A stretch of DNA of 13,510 nucleotides. Origin: CAYMAX01 sp964388595. Its GTDB lineage: Bacteria; Bacteroidota; Bacteroidia; Bacteroidales; UBA932. Of the stretch, positions 5,844 through 12,148 are shown piece after piece (the stretch's first letter is position 1; the number at the start of each line of letters is the position of its first letter). The DNA lies in contig CAYMAX010000036.1 of assembly GCA_964388595.1 (NCBI GenBank), positions 1-13,510 of the forward strand, given 5' to 3'. The notes under the pieces are model-generated. The model was not told the origin of the DNA, made no database searches, and saw nothing but the letters and a program-made list of their open reading frames with translations. The position numbers and the translations under genes are program-made.

Positions 5844-7361
5844 ATGAAACAAGTAATAAAAGTAAGCATAGGCAACATCGCTTTCACTCTTGAAGAAGAT
5901 GCTCACAAGATAATGAAGGATTATCTTGCAGATCTCAATAATCATTACAAAGACAATCCCAACGGACAGGAAATAGTTGATGGGATAGAGGAACGTGCCG
6001 CAGAATTGCTCTTGGAAAGAGGAGGAAGAGAAGGGGGAGTGATAAGCAACCCGGTCGTTATGGAAGTCATTTCCATACTCGGCAAACCGGAAGACATCGA
6101 CCAGGAAAGCGGAGAAAATGATAAGACTTCTTCTGCCAGAGGAAATTCAAGAAGAAAACTTTACAGAGACCCTTCCAATGTGATTTTTGGAGGAGTCTGC
6201 AGCGGATTGGCAGCCTATTTCAACAGAGATGTCCTTCTTTTCAGATTTCTTTTTGTGATTTTCACTATTGGTTTTTCCTTCTTCCACATGCACATAGGAG
6301 GTTCGTTCTTTATTTTTCTTTATATAGTCTTATGGATTGTACTTCCACCTGCGAGAACTACTGAGCAGAAATGTGCCATGAGAGGGGAAGCTCCCACTGT
6401 GAAGGATATTCAGAAGAATATAGAAAAAGGAGCTAAAGAGATTGGGAAAAACGTTAATAAAGTCAGAGAAGACAATCCTAATTTCTGGAGCAATGTTGGG
6501 AAAATGTTCAGAGTGCTTTTTGGTTTTATCTTTTTCCTTATCGGCATTATGGGAATTATCGCATGTGTGGTCGTACCATTCGGGATTCAGATATGGGGAT
6601 TCGGTATTCCGGTAGCTGTGATGGATTTCATCACTATAGTTACAGGTGCTACTGCCGGTCTTCTGGTCTTTTATAAAATTCTTGCCCTCTGTTTGATTTT
6701 CATTCCATTTGTCGGGCTTCTATATGGAGGGATTCTGATGCTGTTCGGGATTCATTCTCCCAAGTGGAGACCGGGACTTATTCTGTTCCTTGTATGGGTG
6801 GCATCTTTGATAGGACTTGTAGCTATGAGTATTGGTTTTACTTCCCGATATTGGAATTCAAAAGATAAAACATCCACCGATACCATCGCACTGTCAAGCG
6901 ACACACTCTTCATCAAATACCAAAATGTGGAGAGATGGAGAGACGATAAGATATTTATCGATGCTGATAAAGATGAGTACAATCTTATGTTTGTGAGTGA
7001 TAGCGACAAAGATAATCCCAAGATAGTTCACTATCCCACAGTCAAGCTTCGCAGGAATGGTGACAGTGAATCCAAAATCGTAGCCAATACCAATATTTTC
7101 ACACACGCTGTGAAATTGAGTGACCTGCAGGATATTTCTCAGATGAATTTTTATCATTTTGACGGTAAGACACTTACTCTTGACCCTGTCATCTATGATA
7201 AAGACAAAACTTTTACCGATGTGGACCGCCAAGTGAAGCTTTATGTCGACGAGAACACAGTGGTAATAGTCGAATCGCCTGTTTATCACAAATTTGAAAG
7301 TTCTTTTGAATATACCAACATCGTAGGATTGAGAAAATGGATAGGGGAAATAGAGTGGTAA
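5844..7361 (+). CDS. Large PspC-domain polytopic membrane protein with C-terminal extramembrane domain
   Basis: A 505-residue protein. Residues 1-88 repeat the N-terminal domain of the smaller PspC protein (KQVIKVSIGNIAFTLEEDAH; EIVDGIEERAAELL). Residues 105-170 are the PspC domain (KLYRDPSNVIFGGVCSGLAA, then two hydrophobic stretches). KCAMRGEAPTVKDIQ follows, matching the tail of the small protein. Further membrane segments lie at about 222-248, 260-302 and 311-333. Residues about 340-505 form a polar, probably beta-rich domain with alternating hydrophobic strands (KLYVDENTVVIVESPV), loosely like the DUF2807/DUF4097 domains often encoded beside PspC genes in this phylum. That resemblance is weak. 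The N-terminal domain is presumably cytoplasmic and the C-terminal one periplasmic. The 3' end overlaps the PLP-enzyme gene by 25 bases. Confidence 0.85.
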   Translation: MKQVIKVSIGNIAFTLEEDAHKIMKDYLADLNNHYKDNPNGQEIVDGIEERAAELLLERGGREGGVISNPVVMEVISILGKPEDIDQESGENDKTSSARGNSRRKLYRDPSNVIFGGVCSGLAAYFNRDVLLFRFLFVIFTIGFSFFHMHIGGSFFIFLYIVLWIVLPPARTTEQKCAMRGEAPTVKDIQKNIEKGAKEIGKNVNKVREDNPNFWSNVGKMFRVLFGFIFFLIGIMGIIACVVVPFGIQIWGFGIPVAVMDFITIVTGATAGLLVFYKILALCLIFIPFVGLLYGGILMLFGIHSPKWRPGLILFLVWVASLIGLVAMSIGFTSRYWNSKDKTSTDTIALSSDTLFIKYQNVERWRDDKIFIDADKDEYNLMFVSDSDKDNPKIVHYPTVKLRRNGDSESKIVANTNIFTHAVKLSDLQDISQMNFYHFDGKTLTLDPVIYDKDKTFTDVDRQVKLYVDENTVVIVESPVYHKFESSFEYTNIVGLRKWIGEIEW

Positions 7362-8542
7362 ACTTCGATGAGATACTCGACAGGAAGGGCGATTACACAG
7401 TCAAGTATGACTTGATGAAAAGTCTTTTCGGAAGAGATGATCTTATCCCTCTCTGGGTGGCCGATATGGAATTTAAGTCTCCGGAATGTATTGAGAATGC
7501 ACTTCGCAAGATGGTAGATACAGGTATCTTTGGATACAATGTAGAACCTCCGGAGCTTAAGGATTCCATTGTCAACTGGCTTGATAATATACAGGGGTGG
7601 AAAGTCGAAAAAGAGTGGATCAGTTACATACCTGCTGTGGTCAGAGGTCTGAGCTTCGTCATCCACTATTTCACCCACAAGGGAGATAAAGTTATAGTAC
7701 AAACCCCTGTATATCACCCTTTCATGAATGTCCCAAAGGATAATGACAGAGAACTGGTGTTCAATCCCCTTCGTCTATTGAGTGCCGAAGGGGGGAAGGC
7801 CGGGGACATTTACGAGATGGACTTTGAACATCTTGAGAAGATAGCCGGGAAGAATGATTGTAAATTATTAATATTATGCAATCCCCACAATCCCGGAGGC
7901 ATCGGGTGGTCTGTCGATACTCTTCGTCGTCTCGCAGATATATGCCATCGTCACGGCATCATCGTGGTGTCCGACGAGATTCACGCCGACCTGACACTAT
8001 GGGGTGGCAGACATATTCCATTTGCCTCGGTATCTCGTGAGGCTGCCCAGATTAGCATCACTTTCGGAGCACCTTCCAAGACCTTCAATATGCCCGGGCT
8101 TTCGAGTTCATACTCTATCATTCCCAACCCTGCCATAAGAGAAGGTTTCTATCACTGGCTCACTGTCAATGAATATAACGCTCCGATGATTATGACCTCT
8201 CTTGCCACGATGGCAGTGTATAAAGATGGCAACGAATGGAGGAAACAGGTGATAAGCTATATTGAGGGGAATATCCTTTTTATGGAAGAATTTTTCAAAA
8301 AGCACTTTCCTGACATCAAGGTGATTCGTCCCGATGCTTCTTACCTTGTCTGGATTGATTGTCGTCAATTTGTTTCTACCAGAGAAGAACTTGAAGACTT
8401 CTTTACCACCAAAGCTCGTTTGGCAGTAAATTATGGTTTCGTATTTGGTCCTGAAGGTGAATTATTTGTACGTATCAATGTAGCTTGTCCCAGAGCTATG
8501 CTTTCGGAAGCCTTGGAAAGGTTGACGAACAATTGTTTCTAA
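7337..8542 (+). CDS. MalY/PatB-family PLP-dependent aminotransferase / C-S lyase
   Basis: A 401-residue fold-type I PLP enzyme of normal length for the MalY/PatB (cystathionine beta-lyase-like) group. Signatures in order: NFDEILDRKGDYTVKYD (9-25), PLWVADMEF (38-46), the aromatic PLP-stacking region TPVYHPFM (123-130), CNPHNPGG (181-188), VSDEIHADL (211-219, Asp213 contacts the pyridine nitrogen) and SKTFNMPGL (247-255, Lys248 forms the Schiff base). Relatives cleave cystathionine or other cysteine S-conjugates to homocysteine/thiol, pyruvate and ammonia; the substrate here is not determined. The ATG at 7337 overlaps the PspC gene by 25 bases. A GTG at 7355 would shorten the overlap to 7 bases and start VVNFDE, closer to family starts, and is a reasonable alternative. 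No terminator is seen after it. Confidence 0.92.
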   Translation: MDRGNRVVNFDEILDRKGDYTVKYDLMKSLFGRDDLIPLWVADMEFKSPECIENALRKMVDTGIFGYNVEPPELKDSIVNWLDNIQGWKVEKEWISYIPAVVRGLSFVIHYFTHKGDKVIVQTPVYHPFMNVPKDNDRELVFNPLRLLSAEGGKAGDIYEMDFEHLEKIAGKNDCKLLILCNPHNPGGIGWSVDTLRRLADICHRHGIIVVSDEIHADLTLWGGRHIPFASVSREAAQISITFGAPSKTFNMPGLSSSYSIIPNPAIREGFYHWLTVNEYNAPMIMTSLATMAVYKDGNEWRKQVISYIEGNILFMEEFFKKHFPDIKVIRPDASYLVWIDCRQFVSTREELEDFFTTKARLAVNYGFVFGPEGELFVRINVACPRAMLSEALERLTNNCF

Positions 8543-8563
8543 AATATTTTTTTACAAACTTTG
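8532..8563 (+). promoter_or_regulatory. Promoter of the PrsW/AraC/zinc-ribbon operon
   Basis: AAACTTTG (8556-8563) matches TAnnTTTG at five of six fixed positions. ATTG (8532-8535) matches the -33 TTTG at three of four with a 20-base spacer. The start would be near 8568-8570, leaving about 30 bases before the ATG at 8600. No terminator separates it from the upstream PLP-enzyme gene, so read-through may add to expression. Confidence 0.5.
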
Positions 8564-8599
8564 TGTCATCAATTCTATGGAATAGAGAGCACAAGTATT

Positions 8600-9583
8600 A
8601 TGTTATACGTCCTTTCCATCCTTCCCATCCTCATTTTTCTCATCATCTTGAGGATGTTTGACAGTTTTAAGCTCGTCAATGTTACCAGGCTTCTTCTGTC
8701 GATAGTTTATGGTGCCTTTTGCTGCGGAGCGTTGTTCTTTATTTCAAAATATGTTCCTATCAATGAGCAGTATGCCATCCCTGTCATAGAAGAATGTCTC
8801 AAAGGTATTCTGCTGCTGATATTGGTTAAAAACAATAAAATTGGTTTTCAGATAGATGCTTTTATCTACGGGGCTGCCATAGGTGGAGGTTTTGCACTTG
8901 TAGAAGATATAATCTACCTCGCATTCAACCCCGAGATGACTTTAGTTACTGCCCTTTTCAGGGGATTCGGCACCTCGATTATGCACATGGGTCTTACTGC
9001 CATAGTCGGAATATTGCTCGTCTCGATAAAGAAGCGGAACGCGTGGACTGTTTTTCTATACTACCCTCTGATTTTAATCCCTTCTGCCGGATATCATATT
9101 GTGTACAATCTTTTCATTTTTCATCCTCTGTACTCTCTGCTGTTTGCAGTAATAAGCCTCTCGCTCATTATCGCCCTCCTTTTTCGTTACAATGAAAAAA
9201 AGATTTCTTCCTGGCTTGATGAATCTCTCTATAGCGATGTCAATCTATACTCTGCCATAAAGAAAGGAGATTTTTCCTCTACCAATGCCGGAAAATATAT
9301 GATGACCATAAAAGAGCATTTTGCTCCGGAGGTGTTTTTCGATATGTGCTGCTATGTAAATCTTTTTCTGGAGATGTCCATCCTCTCAAAAAGAAATCTT
9401 ATGCTCCAGGAGGCAGGGGTGACAATGCCTGATGACAAAGCCGAAAAACAAGCGGCAGATGCCATGATTCAGGAATTTTATGCCCTTAAGAAAAGAATAG
9501 GCAAGACAGGAGAAATGTCTCTGACTCCAATAGTTAAGGTGAAGGAAGTGGATAAATGGATGATTGAATCTCTCATCAAATGA
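8600..9583 (+). CDS. PrsW-family intramembrane protease
   Basis: A 327-residue polytopic protein with about seven transmembrane helices between residues 1 and 196 and a soluble helical tail of about 130 residues. PrsW/CAAX-protease-like motifs are all present: VIEECLKGILL (62-72, the EExxK motif with Glu64, Glu65, Lys68), AAIGGGFALVEDIIY (92-106, the GxGFAxxE motif with Glu102), IMHMG (127-131, His129) and AGYHIVYN (163-170, His166 and Asn170). PrsW is a glutamic-type intramembrane protease best known for site-1 cleavage of the anti-sigma factor RsiW in Bacillus. The ATG at 8600 is chosen; an in-frame TTG at 8561 falls within the -7 element. The stop overlaps the start of the tethered AraC gene (ATGA), implying coupling. 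The soluble tail (SWLDESLYSDVNLYSAIKKG onward) has no known role here. Confidence 0.87.
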   Translation: MLYVLSILPILIFLIILRMFDSFKLVNVTRLLLSIVYGAFCCGALFFISKYVPINEQYAIPVIEECLKGILLLILVKNNKIGFQIDAFIYGAAIGGGFALVEDIIYLAFNPEMTLVTALFRGFGTSIMHMGLTAIVGILLVSIKKRNAWTVFLYYPLILIPSAGYHIVYNLFIFHPLYSLLFAVISLSLIIALLFRYNEKKISSWLDESLYSDVNLYSAIKKGDFSSTNAGKYMMTIKEHFAPEVFFDMCCYVNLFLEMSILSKRNLMLQEAGVTMPDDKAEKQAADAMIQEFYALKKRIGKTGEMSLTPIVKVKEVDKWMIESLIK

Positions 9584-10188
9584 ACCTGATACTATCACAA
9601 TTGCTGATTGATGTCCAAAATCCGTTGGTTCTGGAGAAAGTAATAGAAGAACAACGGAGGATTATTCATATTCAAAAGTGTGTGTATTTCATTGCTATTG
9701 TCATCATCGTTCTACTCATCATTACCATAGGATTCGTATTAGTGAGGATGGAACTTCTTCGTGAGAAAAACAAACTTCTTGTAGAGCAGATAAACGACTC
9801 AGTAAAGAAACCTAAAAAGGCTCAAATCCTAGAAGGGGCACCCAGTGAAGCTGTGGAGAAGTATCTTGAGATCTCGCGTAAGATTAAAGATGAGGAACTG
9901 TTTCTCGACCCCAATTTCGGGCGCAGGGAGATGTCGCTTCTTGCCACCACCAATGAGACATATCTGTACAACATTTTCAAAGAGGCGGCAGGAACTACTC
10001 TTTCTTCTTACATTACAGACCTGCGACTTGAATATTGTATAGACCAAATGAAAAACAAAGGAAAGAAAATATCAATAGAAGAGCTCGCCATTATGTCAGG
10101 ATTTAACAATGTGCGAACTCTTCAAAGATTATTCAAAACCAAGTACGGACTCTCTCCAAAACAATTTATTGAAAATCAAACGATATGA
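9580..10188 (+). CDS. Membrane-anchored AraC-type DNA-binding protein
   Basis: A 202-residue protein. Residues 1-33 are a short N-terminal stretch, 34-56 one strong transmembrane helix, about 57-75 a coiled-coil-like charged helix, and about 95-200 an AraC-type double helix-turn-helix. In the last part, MSLLATTNETYLYNIFKEAAG is the first HTH, DLRLEYCIDQM the linker helix, and IEELAIMSGFNNVRTLQRLF with KTKYGLSPKQFI the second HTH and family signature. It looks like a stripped-down version of the TPR-TM-AraC regulators common in Bacteroidota, retaining the membrane anchor but no periplasmic or cytoplasmic sensor. By charge (RMELLREKNK after the helix) the HTH domain is cytoplasmic. The gene overlaps prsW by 4 bases and the next gene by 4 bases. 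It could be held at the membrane until released by proteolysis, which is inference. Confidence 0.87.
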   Translation: MNLILSQLLIDVQNPLVLEKVIEEQRRIIHIQKCVYFIAIVIIVLLIITIGFVLVRMELLREKNKLLVEQINDSVKKPKKAQILEGAPSEAVEKYLEISRKIKDEELFLDPNFGRREMSLLATTNETYLYNIFKEAAGTTLSSYITDLRLEYCIDQMKNKGKKISIEELAIMSGFNNVRTLQRLFKTKYGLSPKQFIENQTI

Positions 10189-10442
10189 CAAATCACCAAT
10201 ATAAACATCAATCTGTTGCGAAGATAGTAATAGCTACTCTTTGTGCCATCATTCTCTTTGGGAGCGGATTGTTTCTCGGCATCCGCCTTTCTCAGACAGA
10301 TAAAAGAGCCAAAGAGATAGAAAATCTACACGAAGCCATCTACAAAGCCAAGGGTGAATGTGAAATATGTGGCAAGAAAGATTGCGAAGTATATCTATGG
10401 AAGGGTAAATATTACTGTCTTGACTGCTTTGAAAAAGAGTAA
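10185..10442 (+). CDS. Small membrane-anchored zinc-ribbon-like protein
   Basis: An 85-residue protein I do not recognise by name. Residues 13-33 are a single transmembrane helix with a basic N-terminal flank, about 38-55 a short charged helix, and the last 27 residues a compact cysteine-rich tail. Cys59-x2-Cys62 and Cys78-x2-Cys81 form a typical treble-clef/zinc-ribbon pair, with an extra Cys67 between them; KYYCLDCF is the second knuckle. The tail could bind one zinc ion and contact protein or nucleic acid, or act as a redox sensor. It is coupled to the AraC gene by an ATGA overlap and ends the operon; no convincing terminator follows. Confidence 0.75.
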   Translation: MTNHQYKHQSVAKIVIATLCAIILFGSGLFLGIRLSQTDKRAKEIENLHEAIYKAKGECEICGKKDCEVYLWKGKYYCLDCFEKE

Positions 10443-10482
10443 TAGAGTCGGCCTGTGCCTAATAAAGTTTACCACTATTCAG

Positions 10483-11391
10483 TTAGTTATTCTGCAAGAG
10501 TATGGCGTTCAGCTGAAATAAATTCGCCGGGAATGCGACATTCAACTGAGAAGCATTATTCATCTGGCTATTTTTCATAAAGATCGCTCCATTAAGTGCC
10601 TGTCTGTTATCACACATCACCTTGAGTACCTGTTTATTGTTCAACCCCCCCTTAAGTGCTTCGTTATTTCTTGGATACCAATACCCCTCCAATTTGAGAG
10701 AAGCCACTACCTGTTTAGAGACTTTGTCATCCAGAAGGAGTTCTTTATCGCTCCAAAATGCCATCAGTTCCTTATTGTCGGAGTAGATGGCGTCGAGAGT
10801 GTTGTAAATAGCCCATCTGTCGCGAACAAAAGCGAGGAATTGGTAATTTGCAATATCCTTGGTGGCAAGAAAAGCATCAGCCTGTGAGACGAAGTTGGAA
10901 GCTGCAGAGATACTGTTATTGAGAAGCAAATATGAAAGTACTGCATTGTTGGAAAGCTCCTCATAATTCACATCTTTACGACCGGACAGGATAAGATTGA
11001 GTGCTTCCAAAGCATCTCCTGATGATTTCTCGGCATTGGTGGCAAAGGCTGACAATTCTTTCATCACAGCATTGCTTTCTTTCAGCTCTTCAATATCAGC
11101 TGTAGCTTCTACAGCCATCGTGGAATATTCTTTAAATTCTCCGATACGGGAATTGATGAAAGAGAGAGAAGTTATGGTTTGATTTTTAAAATCTTCATCA
11201 GCCAAGAGTTTCTCTTCAAATAGTTTGAGCTCTGGACTGGCAACATCTTTTTTAAATTTATTGGCCTTAGCTACATTACCGGAAAGCATGGTGTCTCCGG
11301 AAGTGGGCCATCCGACATAAGCTCCGAGGCAGAATCCACCGATCATAATGACGAGGGATAATAAAACGATTTTCCAAGTTTTTGTTTTCAT
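10483..11391 (-). CDS. Unrecognised membrane-anchored (or secreted) helical protein
   Basis: A 302-residue protein starting at MKTKTWKIVLL. An in-frame ATG at 11478 would add 29 hydrophobic residues but lies upstream of the apparent promoter. Residues 8-29 are a hydrophobic segment (LVIMIGGFCLGAYVG) with no lipobox or clear cleavage site, so it is probably an N-terminal anchor. The rest is mostly helical, rich in Glu, Lys, Asn and Ala, with a heptad-like stretch at about 95-150 (EATADIEELKESNAVMKELS). No enzyme or binding motif is visible and the function is unknown. It converges with the zinc-ribbon gene (40-base gap) and is divergent from the arginase-like gene. Confidence 0.72.
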   Translation of the reverse strand: MKTKTWKIVLLSLVIMIGGFCLGAYVGWPTSGDTMLSGNVAKANKFKKDVASPELKLFEEKLLADEDFKNQTITSLSFINSRIGEFKEYSTMAVEATADIEELKESNAVMKELSAFATNAEKSSGDALEALNLILSGRKDVNYEELSNNAVLSYLLLNNSISAASNFVSQADAFLATKDIANYQFLAFVRDRWAIYNTLDAIYSDNKELMAFWSDKELLLDDKVSKQVVASLKLEGYWYPRNNEALKGGLNNKQVLKVMCDNRQALNGAIFMKNSQMNNASQLNVAFPANLFQLNAILLQNN

Positions 11392-11447
11392 AATTTGATA
11401 ATTATTGTTTGGTGCAAATTTGGTCATTAACAGAGATACACTTACGA

Positions 11448-11479
11448 CAAATTTAATAAAAAAGGCGACGATCCTCATA
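11448..11479 (-). promoter_or_regulatory. Promoter of the unrecognised membrane-anchored protein
   Basis: On the minus strand, TAAATTTG (11455-11448) is a perfect -7 element and TATG (11479-11476) sits 20 bases upstream, a three-of-four match to the -33 TTTG. The start would be near 11441, leaving about 50 bases of leader before the ATG at 11391. This supports the internal start over the one at 11478. Confidence 0.55.
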
Positions 11480-11488
11480 TTCTTTTAG

Positions 11489-11496
11489 CATATTTG
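11489..11496 (+). promoter_or_regulatory. Possible -7 element of the arginase-like gene
   Basis: CATATTTG matches TAnnTTTG at five of six fixed positions; no good -33 element is seen 20 bases upstream. Transcription from it would begin at about 11500-11503. That would make the mRNA leaderless from the ATG at 11501 or give a leader of about 10 bases for the ATG at 11513. Confidence 0.35.
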
Positions 11497-11500
11497 CAAT

Positions 11501-12148
11501 ATGCTGGTAATAATGAATTTCTCAGGAGTATATCTTGAGCAGACTTTTTATCAAAGCCAAAAACATCTTCTGATAGACTGTTCCGAGGTAGGCGGTACAG
11601 ACTGTTATTGTGATATCAAAGCCCAAGAGACAATAGCTAAAAAAATCTCCAATCTGCCTCCGGAAGGGATCCATTTCATAGATTCTGGCAATTATCATTA
11701 TGTCACCAAATTCTGGACTGACAAGATAAAAGAACCATTTGCCCTATTGGTGATAGATCACCATTCAGATATGCTGCCTCCTCTCTTTGAAGAGGTCCTT
11801 TCCTGCGGAGGGTGGGTCAATGATGTATGGAATACCAATCCATTCGTGAGGCGATTGGTCATCAAAGGAGAGCAGGGAAAGACACTATGCAGAGACGGTG
11901 GTAAAGAGAAGTCCCTGCCCGTGTATATCTCTCTTGATAAAGATATACTCAGCCCACAATATGCGCATACCAATTGGGACCAGGGGACGATGAATCTTTC
12001 TACGTTAGAAAATCTAATAAAAGACACTCTTCAACATCATCGCGTGATAGGGATGGATGTATGTGGTGAAAATGTTCCCGGAGAAGACTCTCTTCTTAAT
12101 GACGAAGCCAATAAGACAATTCTCACTCACCTCGAATCTTTTTGTTAG
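11501..12148 (+). CDS. Short arginase/ureohydrolase-fold protein
   Basis: A 215-residue protein (211 if the ATG at 11513 is used). The binuclear-metal motifs of the ureohydrolase superfamily are intact: GNYHY (63-67, His66), DHHSD (86-90, the DxHxD motif with Asp86, His88, Asp90) and SLDKD (144-148, Asp146 and Asp148). GMDVCGEN (184-191) corresponds to the late Glu-bearing strand. Classical arginases and agmatinases are about 290-350 residues, so about a third is missing, mainly loops that recognise the substrate. The residues for a two-metal hydrolase are present, but the substrate cannot be assumed to be arginine or a guanidino compound. Cysteines are numerous (positions 27, 35, 37, 102, 130, 188, 215). 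Its 3' end overlaps the convergent lipoprotein gene by 26 bases. Confidence 0.82.
   Translation: MLVIMNFSGVYLEQTFYQSQKHLLIDCSEVGGTDCYCDIKAQETIAKKISNLPPEGIHFIDSGNYHYVTKFWTDKIKEPFALLVIDHHSDMLPPLFEEVLSCGGWVNDVWNTNPFVRRLVIKGEQGKTLCRDGGKEKSLPVYISLDKDILSPQYAHTNWDQGTMNLSTLENLIKDTLQHHRVIGMDVCGENVPGEDSLLNDEANKTILTHLESFC

Noticed and set aside
6894..7289. Minus-strand frame of 131 codons (and the 143-codon frame at 7286-7717) opposite the PspC and PLP-enzyme genes
   Set aside because: Both lie antisense to clear genes and have no recognisable content or start context.
10443..10482. Bidirectional terminator between the convergent zinc-ribbon and unknown-protein genes
   Set aside because: Only a 3-bp GGC/GCC stem is visible and no U-tract follows on either strand.
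11415..11422. CAAATTTG as a -7 element for the membrane-anchored protein gene on the minus strand
   Set aside because: It is self-complementary and lacks the leading T; the upstream TAAATTTG at 11455-11448 with a correctly spaced -33-like element is better.
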